Shown: in pieces, positions 1-7,559 of the stretch | Position numbering within the stretch: the first letter of the stretch is position 1 | Layout: each line of letters starts with the position of its first letter | Assembly: GCA_964430225.1 (NCBI GenBank) | Contig: CAYSFE010000002.1 | Coordinates: 1-64,000, forward strand | Reading direction: 5' to 3' | Length of the DNA stretch: 64,000 bases | Origin: CAYSFE01 sp964430225 | Lineage (GTDB): Bacteria > Patescibacteriota > Dojkabacteria > GCA-016699595 > JBAXKR01 | Notes under the pieces: generated by a model | Databases searched by the model: none | What the model was told of the DNA's origin: nothing | Seen by the model: only the letters and a program-made list of their open reading frames with translations | Program-made: the position numbers and the translations under genes

Positions 1-70
1 GGACATTACTTCCAAGGCAAACTACAACTTCTTTAAGTTTCCCAAATTCATTATTGATATTTAGTTTCAT
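1..70 (-). CDS. N-terminus of amidinotransferase/arginine-deiminase-like protein (partial)
   Basis: The first 23 codons of a minus-strand gene run off the left edge of the window. They begin with an ATG (bases 68-70) and read MKLNINNEFGKLKEVV, then VCLGSNV. The opening 'NEFGKLKEVVV.LG' is typical of the first strand of amidinotransferase-fold enzymes (dimethylarginine dimethylaminohydrolase, arginine deiminase or glycine amidinotransferase relatives). The catalytic residues lie outside the window, so the reaction cannot be named. The gene is downstream of the hydrolase at 89-880 on the same strand with an 18-base gap, so it could be the last cistron of that small cluster. Confidence 0.5.
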   Translation of the reverse strand, partial: MKLNINNEFGKLKEVVVCLGSNV

Positions 71-88
71 TAATAAAATTATTAATAA

Positions 89-880
89 CTATCTTAACTC
101 ATTTAATAATACCTCATAGAACTTATCTTTTGCATGTTTCTCAAACCAAGGATGATGTCCACATTTTTCTAATAATATAAACTTAAAGTGTTGTATTACT
201 TTAGTTAGAGAATCTTTTACCCCTAAGTATGGATGTGGATCATAATCTCCATTAATTGCTACTACTTCACACTTAATACCATTCCCAATTTCTAATAGTT
301 CTCCACTTTCTCTTAACTTTGCAGCTTCTGGCCATATACTATTAAAAATCTCCATATTAGGAATTATCTTCGCTTCCCTTTCACCGTTATGTTCAAAGGT
401 ATCAGCCTTTGAATATATAACTCCAAATTCTTCAAATAGGCTATTAATATTTGGAACGTCTTTTTGTTTAAAGATTTCTTCTAGTTCTTTAAGTCTTTTA
501 ATATCACTCTCACTTAAATGTGCCATCCTTGATTTATTCATTTCTACAACATACTTTTGTTCAAATGGTCCTGAAGAAATTAATATTAACTTCTTAACAC
601 TCTCGGGATATTTAGAAGCAAATACATATGTTAACCAAGCTCCCCATGACCATCCAATTAATGTTACTGGTTTATTACCATTTCTATCTATTTGTTCTCT
701 TAATTCTTCTACTTGGTCTTTTATTGTGAGTTTTGATTGAAAAGGTTCTAATACTCCAAAGCTTTTTCCTAACTCCGTTGCTACTGGTTTAAGTTCCCCT
801 GCTCCTCCTGGACCTCCGTGAACTAAAACAATACTAAAAGGTTTTTTCCCATAAAGTCGAATGTTATTAGTGTCTAGCAC
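89..880 (-). CDS. alpha/beta hydrolase (proline iminopeptidase-like)
   Basis: A 263-residue cytosolic alpha/beta-hydrolase. The oxyanion loop HGGPGG is at residues 21-26, as in proline iminopeptidases. The nucleophile elbow GWSWG gives Ser78. A candidate acid, Asp214, lies in GDYDPHP, and the catalytic His is one of the pair at 242-243 (GHHPWF). The full triad suggests an active enzyme, but the substrate is unknown (peptide, ester or lactone). The start is a GTG at 878-880, five bases after the stop of the HAD gene; a later start would remove the oxyanion loop. No Shine-Dalgarno is visible. It probably shares a transcript with the upstream HAD, Nudix and DUF6869-like genes. Confidence 0.8.
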   Translation of the reverse strand: MLDTNNIRLYGKKPFSIVLVHGGPGGAGELKPVATELGKSFGVLEPFQSKLTIKDQVEELREQIDRNGNKPVTLIGWSWGAWLTYVFASKYPESVKKLILISSGPFEQKYVVEMNKSRMAHLSESDIKRLKELEEIFKQKDVPNINSLFEEFGVIYSKADTFEHNGEREAKIIPNMEIFNSIWPEAAKLRESGELLEIGNGIKCEVVAINGDYDPHPYLGVKDSLTKVIQHFKFILLEKCGHHPWFEKHAKDKFYEVLLNELR

Positions 881-885
881 TTAAA

Positions 886-1644
886 TTATTTGTAATATTT
901 ATTTATCACATCAATTATTCCATCATCAATATATGATGGTGCGATATAGTGAGCAATTGCTTTTAACTCATCTACAGCATTTCCCATGGCTATCTTTAAG
1001 CCACATGCATTTAATAGTGAGACATCGTTATGACCATCTCCAATTCCAATAATTTCATCAGAAGATATACCACATATTTCAGATAGTTTAACTACAGCAT
1101 TTTGTTTAGTAGCTTTTATATTAGAAAAATAGATGTCTATTAAATGATCTCCTTCATATGAGGCTGCTTTAATTCCCACAACATCCTCATACTCAGAAGT
1201 AATTTCTTCAATTAGTCTTTCTGCTTCTGAATGTTTTAAGTTATGTATAGATACTTTCCTTACTTTTGATTCTAGGGGTACTGAATGAGTATTTTCAAAT
1301 ATGCCTATATCACTAGATGCTCGTGTAAGTTTATATGACTTAGCTCTATTTAAAATCTTGTTGGCTACAGAGCTTGGTAATATAGCTTCCCAAAGTATTT
1401 CTTCAGTTCTTGGATCAATAATAACTGCACCGTTATCTACTATACAAGGTCCAACCTTTCCTAAATGATTAGCTATATATTTAACCATAGAAAAAGGTCT
1501 TCCTGATGCTAAAGAAAATATTAGTCCATTATCTATAGCTTCTTTAATATGTTTTGTTGCTTTATCACTAGGATATGAATTAGGTGCAATAGGAGTTAAT
1601 GTTCCGTCAATATCACTTACGATTGCTTTGTATTTTTGTTTCAT
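886..1644 (-). CDS. HAD-superfamily phosphatase (Cof/SPP-like)
   Basis: A 252-residue HAD hydrolase with a C2-type cap. Motif I DIDGTLT places nucleophile Asp11 and acid/base Asp13. Motif II is Ser47 in ASGRP. Motif IV GDGHND near residue 202 binds Mg2+. The layout fits the Cof/phosphoglycolate-phosphatase-like and sucrose-phosphatase-like group that removes phosphate from sugars or small phosphometabolites. The exact substrate cannot be read from sequence. All catalytic motifs are present. It sits between the Nudix gene (26 bases upstream) and the alpha/beta hydrolase (5 bases downstream), probably in one operon. Confidence 0.85.
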   Translation of the reverse strand: MKQKYKAIVSDIDGTLTPIAPNSYPSDKATKHIKEAIDNGLIFSLASGRPFSMVKYIANHLGKVGPCIVDNGAVIIDPRTEEILWEAILPSSVANKILNRAKSYKLTRASSDIGIFENTHSVPLESKVRKVSIHNLKHSEAERLIEEITSEYEDVVGIKAASYEGDHLIDIYFSNIKATKQNAVVKLSEICGISSDEIIGIGDGHNDVSLLNACGLKIAMGNAVDELKAIAHYIAPSYIDDGIIDVINKYYK

Positions 1645-1670
1645 ATATTACTATTAACTACTATTTATTC

Positions 1671-2042
1671 TTAATTATCTTTAACCCAAAGTATACAACT
1701 AGAATTCTTGATCTCTGATAATTCTACCCATTTTAATTCTGAAATTTTATTTGTCTCGACTATTCGTGGTTCACCAGAAATAATTTCACAATCAAATAAA
1801 ATAAATGTCCATATCCCATCGCCATATTTCTCTTCTGTAATTCCCTTTATCTCTTTTACCTCTATATCAATGTTTAATTCTTCTTTTACTTCTCTGATGA
1901 CACATTCTCTAAGTGTTTCATTCTCTTCTAACTTTCCACCAGGTGGAACATAATTATTTCCAACTATTTCTTTCTTCAGTTTAAGTGCTAAATATTTACC
2001 TTCAGTATTTTTGATAAGTGCAGATCCAATTATTTTTATCAT
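1671..2042 (-). CDS. Nudix hydrolase
   Basis: A 123-residue single-domain Nudix protein. The complete Nudix box spans residues 36-58: Gly36, five residues, Glu42, seven residues, Arg50-Glu51, Glu54-Glu55. This binds the divalent metals used to hydrolyse nucleoside diphosphates linked to another moiety. MutT/8-oxo-dGTPase-like or ADP-ribose-type activity is possible, but no subtype motif decides. Its start codon overlaps the end of the DUF6869-like gene by four bases (ATGA type), indicating translational coupling. Confidence 0.85.
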   Translation of the reverse strand: MIKIIGSALIKNTEGKYLALKLKKEIVGNNYVPPGGKLEENETLRECVIREVKEELNIDIEVKEIKGITEEKYGDGIWTFILFDCEIISGEPRIVETNKISELKWVELSEIKNSSCILWVKDN

Positions 2043-2551
2043 TTTGAGTTAAGATATTTTTTAATAAGTTTAACTGCCTTAGTATTCTTTTTAAGATTGA
2101 TTTCAAGTTCACTTTGAAATTTAATCCATAAAGGGTCATTATCTTCTCTATTATGAGGCCAAACAGAAGTGCATACAATAAGAAATAAATCGTTAGATTG
2201 CATTTCTTTTATCACATCTTCATATATTTCTTCACCAAATTCTGCAAACAAGTCTTCAAGATATCCTGCTCCAACATAACTTAACCATTTATACTTATCT
2301 ACGCAATCATTATATCTTTTACATGCCTCAACACATGCTAATACTAAATTCCAACCTTTTTTAAGGTCTTCTCGTACAATCATCATTGCATAATCCATTT
2401 CTGGTGTAAGATCTATATCAAAAGGTCCTCTCCAGTTCTTATGATTTTTTACCCAATCTTTATAGAGCTTCTTTGCAATTACTTTTGGATCGGTAGAAAC
2501 AAGTTTTGGGGGATGTAAAACATCGTAAATGTATTGATCGTATGCATCCAT
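2039..2551 (-). CDS. DUF6869-like hypothetical protein
   Basis: A 170-residue soluble protein of unknown function, with no signal peptide or membrane segment. The central stretch reading YVGAGYLEDLFAEFGE, followed by a 'D.F..V..SVWP' segment, resembles the DUF6869 family, whose members carry a GAGPLEDLL-type core. That family is known only as small stand-alone proteins, so no reaction can be assigned. It is the first gene of a likely four-gene cluster (DUF6869-like, Nudix, HAD, hydrolase) and overlaps the Nudix gene by four bases. tRNA-Gln ends 19 bases upstream on the same strand. Confidence 0.55.
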   Translation of the reverse strand: MDAYDQYIYDVLHPPKLVSTDPKVIAKKLYKDWVKNHKNWRGPFDIDLTPEMDYAMMIVREDLKKGWNLVLACVEACKRYNDCVDKYKWLSYVGAGYLEDLFAEFGEEIYEDVIKEMQSNDLFLIVCTSVWPHNREDNDPLWIKFQSELEINLKKNTKAVKLIKKYLNSK

Positions 2552-2570
2552 TTCTTTCAGATAAAAAACG

Positions 2571-2644
2571 TGGTTGGGAGACTAGGATTCGAACCTAGAT
2601 GATTAGCTTCAAAGGCTAATGTCCTGCCATTAGACGATCTCCCA
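2571..2644 (-). tRNA. tRNA-Gln (anticodon TTG)
   Basis: A 74-base cloverleaf on the minus strand. The acceptor stem TGGGAGA pairs with TCTCCCA, the D stem is GTC/GAC, and the anticodon stem TTAGC/GCTAA encloses the loop CTTTGAA with anticodon TTG. The T arm CTAGG-TTCGAAT-CCTAG is canonical. The discriminator is A and the 3' CCA is encoded in the DNA (2571-2573). It lies between uvrA and the DUF6869-like gene, in the same direction. Confidence 0.95.
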
Positions 2645-2649
2645 ATATA

Positions 2650-5589
2650 TTAAAGTATCTTTTTAAGCCACTGACCTGTATAGCTTTCCTTACATTCTAC
2701 TATATCACTAACACTACCTTCAAATATAACTGATCCGCCTTTATCTCCACCTTCAGGTCCAAGGTCAATAATATGATCTGCTGTCTTAATGACATCTAGG
2801 TTATGTTCTATAACTAGTACTGTATTACCTTTCTGTACCAAAGAATGAAGAACATGTAAGAGTTGTTCTACATCGTAGAAATGAAGTCCAGTTGTAGGCT
2901 CATCTAAGATATACATAGTCTTACCAGTTTGTTTCTTAGCTAGTTCAGTAGCTAGTTTTACTCTTTGTGCTTCTCCTCCTGATAAGGTAGTAGCTGCTTG
3001 TCCAAGACGTATATATCCTAGTCCTACTCTATCTAAAGTTTTTAGTTTATTGTTTATGAAAGATATATTCTCAAAGAACTTTAATGCTTCTTCTACTGTC
3101 ATATCTAAAATATCTGATATGTTCTTTCCTTTAAAATCTATTTCAAGTGTGTCTCTGTTGTATCTCTTCCCATCGCATTCTTCACAAGTAACATATACAT
3201 CTGGTAAGAACTGCATTTCTATCTTTATCACTCCATCACCTGAACACTTCTCACATCTACCACCTTTTGTATTGAAACTAAATCTTCCAGGTCCATAACC
3301 TCTCATCTTAGCTTCCTTAGTTTGAGAGAACATATCTCTTATGAAGTTAAATACTCCTGTATATGTAGCTGGATTACTTCTAGGTGTTCTTCCAATTGGA
3401 GATTGATCTATTACAACAACTTTATCAATATTCTCAACTCCATTTATCCCTTTATGTTTCCCTGGGAAATCTTTAGAGTCATATATCTCTTTCATCAAGG
3501 CTTTAGCTAAGATATCATTAACTAACGTAGATTTACCAGAACCAGAGGCACCAGTTACTGTTATGAACTTACCTAGTGGAAACTTAACAGAAATATCTTT
3601 TAAGTTATTCTCACTTGCTCCTAAAACTTCAATGTATTTACCTGAAGTCTTTTTTATTCTTTCTACTTCTAAGTCATTTACATCTTTTTCAATATTTCGT
3701 ATATCTTTTAATATCTGCTCTTTTGTTATTACTCTTCTCTTTGATATGTAGTCAGCTGTTAAAGTCTTAGACTTTTTAAGTTGTTCTAGGTTTCCTTCAA
3801 AGATTATCTCTCCACCGTGTTCTCCAGCTCTTGGCCCTATATCTACAATATGATCAGCGTTATGAATGGTATCTTCGTCATGTTCTACTACTATGACAGT
3901 ATTTCCAAGGTCTCTTAAATACTTAAGTGTTTTTATGAGCTTTTCATTATCTTTTTGATGTAGTCCAATACTAGGTTCATCAAGAACGTAAAGGACTCCA
4001 GTCAAACCTGATCCTATTTGAGAGGCTAATCTAATACGTTGACTCTCTCCCCCAGATAAAGACTTTGCTTTTCGTGAGAGGGTTAAATAGTTTAATCCTA
4101 CTGATACAAGAAACCCTAATCTTGCACTAAGCTCCTTTAATATCTGTTTAGCTATTATGTATTCATTCTTAGAAAGAGTTTTTTCATTTAATGATTCTAT
4201 GAAGGACTTAGCTTCAGTTATGGTCATATTATTTACTTCTAGGATATTTCTTTCTTTGATCTTTACAAACAAAGATTCTTTTCTAAGTCTAGCTCCCATA
4301 CAAGTAGGACACATCCTCTCTCTCATATATTCCCCTATTTCTGATCTAATATATTCTGAGTTTGTTTCTTTAAATCTACGAGCAAGGTTAGTAATCACTC
4401 CCTCAAATCTAGCATTATATATATTCCCTTTAGCTGTTTCTATTCTATGTGTTCCTTCTACACCGTAAAAGAGTATCTTTAGATCTTTTTCAGATAGATT
4501 CTTCATTGGAGTCTTAATATCTACACCATATTTCTTACATACTGTTTCCATTACCATTCTATTCCAGCTATTCATGCTATCCCACATCTTTGACCAAGGA
4601 TATATTCCTCCTTCTGCAATAGTAAGGTTCGGGTTATATATTAAATCAGGATCAATTTCAGATATTGTTCCAAGTCCAGCACAAGTAGGACAAGCCCCAG
4701 ATGGAGCATTAAAAGAAAAAAGGTTTGGTTCGAGTTTAGGAAAAGAGGATCCATCTGAAAGAACAAAGCTTTCTGAATACAAAGTGTCTTTTTTACTATC
4801 TACGTCATTTAAAATTATACTTCCCTCACTTAAGCTAAGTGCAAGTTCTACGGAATCAGTAACTCTTTTTCTAAATTCTTTAAAAGTTTTAAGATCCTCA
4901 TTTAGACTAGTATTTTCTTTATTTAGTTCTTTGTTTAATTCCCCATACTCCGGCTTTATTACTAGTCTATCTATGACAATTTCAATATTATGGATCTTGT
5001 ATCTATCTAGTTTAATATCTTCTTCAAGGTTATGTATTTCGTTATCTACTCTAACTCTCACAAATCCTTTATTTAGAAATCTTTGGAATAGCTCTTCATA
5101 TGTTCCTTTTCTGTTCTTGATTATTGGGCTAAGGATCATTACCTTTCTTTCCCCCTTACTTGTCATTATCTTATCTACAATTTCTTGTACACTTTGAGAT
5201 TCAAGTACTTTACCAGTCTTAGGGTCATATGGTTTCCCTATACGAGCATAGAGAAGTCTAAGATAGTCATATATCTCTGTTACTGTACCTACTGTGGATC
5301 TTGGATTATGTCCTGAGCTCTTTTGGTCTATGGATATGGCTGGGCTTAGTCCTTCAATATATTCAATATCAGGTTTTTGCATTAAGCCTAGGAACTGTCT
5401 AGCATATGAGCTTAGACTTTCTACATATCTTCTTTGACCTTCTGCGTATATGGTGTCAAAAGCAAGAGATGATTTACCCGATCCAGAAAGACCTGTAAAG
5501 ACAATAAGCCTGTTCTTAGGTAAAGTTAAGCTTACATTCTTAAGGTTATGTACCTTAGCATTTTTTATGACAATATTTTCAAGGGACAT
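2650..5589 (-). CDS. uvrA: excinuclease ABC subunit A
   Basis: The 979-residue UvrA damage sensor of nucleotide excision repair, a dimeric ABC-type ATPase that loads UvrB on lesions. The N-terminal Walker A is GLSGSGKSS (33-41) and the first signature is LSGGESQR with DEPSIGLH. The second Walker A is GASGSGKST, and the second signature is LSGGEAQR with DEPTTGLH. The C-terminal zinc module (CEKC...CEEC) is intact. The N-terminal zinc module keeps only Cys300/Cys303 (ACPTCAGLG); the preceding CxxC pair is replaced by Ser/Val/Leu residues around 274-282. Length is slightly above the family norm (about 940). The ATG start is at 5587-5589. Confidence 0.97.
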   Translation of the reverse strand: MSLENIVIKNAKVHNLKNVSLTLPKNRLIVFTGLSGSGKSSLAFDTIYAEGQRRYVESLSSYARQFLGLMQKPDIEYIEGLSPAISIDQKSSGHNPRSTVGTVTEIYDYLRLLYARIGKPYDPKTGKVLESQSVQEIVDKIMTSKGERKVMILSPIIKNRKGTYEELFQRFLNKGFVRVRVDNEIHNLEEDIKLDRYKIHNIEIVIDRLVIKPEYGELNKELNKENTSLNEDLKTFKEFRKRVTDSVELALSLSEGSIILNDVDSKKDTLYSESFVLSDGSSFPKLEPNLFSFNAPSGACPTCAGLGTISEIDPDLIYNPNLTIAEGGIYPWSKMWDSMNSWNRMVMETVCKKYGVDIKTPMKNLSEKDLKILFYGVEGTHRIETAKGNIYNARFEGVITNLARRFKETNSEYIRSEIGEYMRERMCPTCMGARLRKESLFVKIKERNILEVNNMTITEAKSFIESLNEKTLSKNEYIIAKQILKELSARLGFLVSVGLNYLTLSRKAKSLSGGESQRIRLASQIGSGLTGVLYVLDEPSIGLHQKDNEKLIKTLKYLRDLGNTVIVVEHDEDTIHNADHIVDIGPRAGEHGGEIIFEGNLEQLKKSKTLTADYISKRRVITKEQILKDIRNIEKDVNDLEVERIKKTSGKYIEVLGASENNLKDISVKFPLGKFITVTGASGSGKSTLVNDILAKALMKEIYDSKDFPGKHKGINGVENIDKVVVIDQSPIGRTPRSNPATYTGVFNFIRDMFSQTKEAKMRGYGPGRFSFNTKGGRCEKCSGDGVIKIEMQFLPDVYVTCEECDGKRYNRDTLEIDFKGKNISDILDMTVEEALKFFENISFINNKLKTLDRVGLGYIRLGQAATTLSGGEAQRVKLATELAKKQTGKTMYILDEPTTGLHFYDVEQLLHVLHSLVQKGNTVLVIEHNLDVIKTADHIIDLGPEGGDKGGSVIFEGSVSDIVECKESYTGQWLKKIL

Positions 5590-5659
5590 CAGAAGATTAT
5601 ATCACAGAAATCTCAGTTCCTTTATATCGAATATATCTCTATTTTTGATGTGCTGTTTA

Positions 5660-6664
5660 TTAAGACTGCTTAATCTTTACTTTTAAACGGTCAAGAAATA
5701 GTCTAGAAAATGATCTTATTGTTGCTTTTGTTTTATTTTCAATTCTTTTTGCAACATTAGGATCAAAAACTAAGGTATTATCTGTAAGGTCTTTTACATA
5801 TGTAACTCCAGGTCTTCCTGTATTAGGTAAAAATGACATTTTTCCTTTAACCATTATAAGAGTTGCGTCTTTATAAACACCTCCAGTCAAAGTATCGACT
5901 ACTGTAACTTGACTTCTATCCTCATAGAAATCTGGGAATATAGCTTTATCTTTATTTCCTTTATAAACATCTGCAAGAAATGCAAGTTCAGCAGAATCTG
6001 TTTGATTTGTTAAGAACTCATCAAGATTTACTTTTAGTGATGTATAAACTGGAGTTGCAGTTTTTTCTTTTGATAATACTGATAAAGCTAACCCAAATAC
6101 TCTCTTAAACATTGATCTTCTTTTCTCTATTGCTATTAGCAGTGAATCATGACTTGCATCAAGAACTTTAAGTTCATGTGCCTTTCTAGATTTCATAAAA
6201 ATTCGGTTTAGACTGTCTAATAAATCACGAGAAATATATTCGTCAGGTATTAATGGAAGGAATGAAGCATTATGTCCATATGATTGTAAACCAGTAACTT
6301 TTCCTTGCTCTGTTTGTCTCGTTTCAACAGTATAAATTGGGGGTTTTTCATTTCTCAAATCAGAAATTCTAACTACCTGAGTTCCAGGTATTGTTTGATC
6401 ATTATTTAACAATGTATAGATTGAATTTATGTCCTTATTTCTCTCCTTGTAGTTATTACAAGACTGGTCTTCTCTAAATCTTCTAAGAGCACCAAACAAA
6501 GATTGTTTATTTTTTAAATTTTTAAAATGTCTTTCCCTAATAGTATCAATAAAATTACTTGCGTCTCTCTTTGCTTTGTTTTTAACAAGTTCAACAAATT
6601 TTTCGACTCTGTTTGCTACAAAGCTAGTGACTGAATCTGTATCAGGAACTGTTACTTGACTCAT
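5660..6664 (-). CDS. hypothetical protein, 334 aa
   Basis: An unrecognised 334-residue soluble protein. The first 70 residues are rich in Lys, Arg and Glu and probably helical. The middle (roughly 95-140) reads like a beta-rich domain with TQVVRISDLRN. The C-terminus is basic (RLKVKIKQS). There is no signal peptide, membrane segment or known catalytic motif. It is transcribed divergently from the ZIP transporter gene and lies 70 bases upstream of uvrA on the same strand. A functional link to uvrA is possible only by position. Confidence 0.6.
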   Translation of the reverse strand: MSQVTVPDTDSVTSFVANRVEKFVELVKNKAKRDASNFIDTIRERHFKNLKNKQSLFGALRRFREDQSCNNYKERNKDINSIYTLLNNDQTIPGTQVVRISDLRNEKPPIYTVETRQTEQGKVTGLQSYGHNASFLPLIPDEYISRDLLDSLNRIFMKSRKAHELKVLDASHDSLLIAIEKRRSMFKRVFGLALSVLSKEKTATPVYTSLKVNLDEFLTNQTDSAELAFLADVYKGNKDKAIFPDFYEDRSQVTVVDTLTGGVYKDATLIMVKGKMSFLPNTGRPGVTYVKDLTDNTLVFDPNVAKRIENKTKATIRSFSRLFLDRLKVKIKQS

Positions 6665-6726
6665 AATATAGAAATTACAATTAATATAATAATATTATAG
6701 GATAAAATGACTGTATTTTCAATGGA

Positions 6727-6780
6727 TATGGCTTAAAAACCATAGAAAAGGTATGCCAAAATACCACAGTAATTTCTTAC
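6727..6780 (+). promoter_or_regulatory. three consecutive hairpins upstream of the ZIP gene
   Basis: The 157-base intergenic region between the divergent hypothetical gene and the ZIP transporter gene contains three small adjacent inverted repeats: TATGG/CCATA (6727-6744), GGTAT/ATACC (6750-6765) and GTAA/TTAC (6769-6780). A TAAAAT box follows at 6789-6794. In a window where most genes have almost no 5' leader, this arrangement is unusual. It could be a structured leader of the metal transporter or a set of protein-binding sites. It does not match any riboswitch consensus that I can recognise. Stems are short and AT-rich, so chance is possible. Confidence 0.3.
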
Positions 6781-6821
6781 CTGGGGTGTTAAAATGTATG
6801 AATATTTTATTAGTCTATTAA

Positions 6822-7559
6822 ATGAGTAGCCAATTTGAATCATATATAGCAGTATTAGTAGTATCTCTCATATCTTTACTTGTAATACTTCTGTTTAATA
6901 AACTTAGGGTATTTTCTAAGTATTTATCATATTTAATAGCTTTAGCTTCTGGAACTCTACTAGCTGAAGTATTTATCCATATATTACCTGAACTTAATAT
7001 TTCTCTTCATCCTAGTTTTTCATTAATTATACTTTTAGCTCTAGTCTTTTACTTCTTTCTTGAGTCAATACTACATATTAGACATAGCCATGATGGACAT
7101 GAAGAAGTAAGTACTGAGTCAACAATGAGATTTGGACTAGTAATATCTGATGTTATTCATAACTTCATAGATGGTGTAGCTATTACAGCCTCTTTTAGTG
7201 TTAGTTTCCCTCTTGGTATTGCTACAGTAGTTGCCATAGTGCTTCATGAAATACCTAAAGAAGTAGGTAGTATTGCTGTCCTTATTAAATCAGGACTTAG
7301 TGTTATAAAGTCTATCAAACTTAACCTCCTAACAGCTGTATTTGGAATACTTGGAGTACTCTTTGTAAATGTATTACCACAAGGATTTGAGCCTTATCTA
7401 CTTGCATTTACTGCTGGTAATTTCCTTTACATTTCCCTTACTGATTTATTACCCGAAATTCATGATGAAAATACAAGTAGAAAAGATGCTGCACTTTCTT
7501 TCTTTATGTTTGTTCTTGGAATAGGGATTATGTACCTATTAAAGTTAGTAGAGGTTTAG
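6822..7559 (+). CDS. ZIP-family metal transporter
   Basis: A 245-residue polytopic membrane protein with about eight hydrophobic segments. A His-rich loop (HIRHSHDGHEE) lies between TM3 and TM4. The ZIP signature metal-site motifs are present: HNFIDGVAI in TM4 and HEIPKEVG in TM5. ZIP proteins import Zn2+, Fe2+ or Mn2+ into the cytoplasm; the bacterial GufA/ZupT group is the closest in layout, and the ion is not determinable. The gene converges on dnaE, the two stop codons overlapping within 7556-7559. Confidence 0.9.
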   Translation: MSSQFESYIAVLVVSLISLLVILLFNKLRVFSKYLSYLIALASGTLLAEVFIHILPELNISLHPSFSLIILLALVFYFFLESILHIRHSHDGHEEVSTESTMRFGLVISDVIHNFIDGVAITASFSVSFPLGIATVVAIVLHEIPKEVGSIAVLIKSGLSVIKSIKLNLLTAVFGILGVLFVNVLPQGFEPYLLAFTAGNFLYISLTDLLPEIHDENTSRKDAALSFFMFVLGIGIMYLLKLVEV

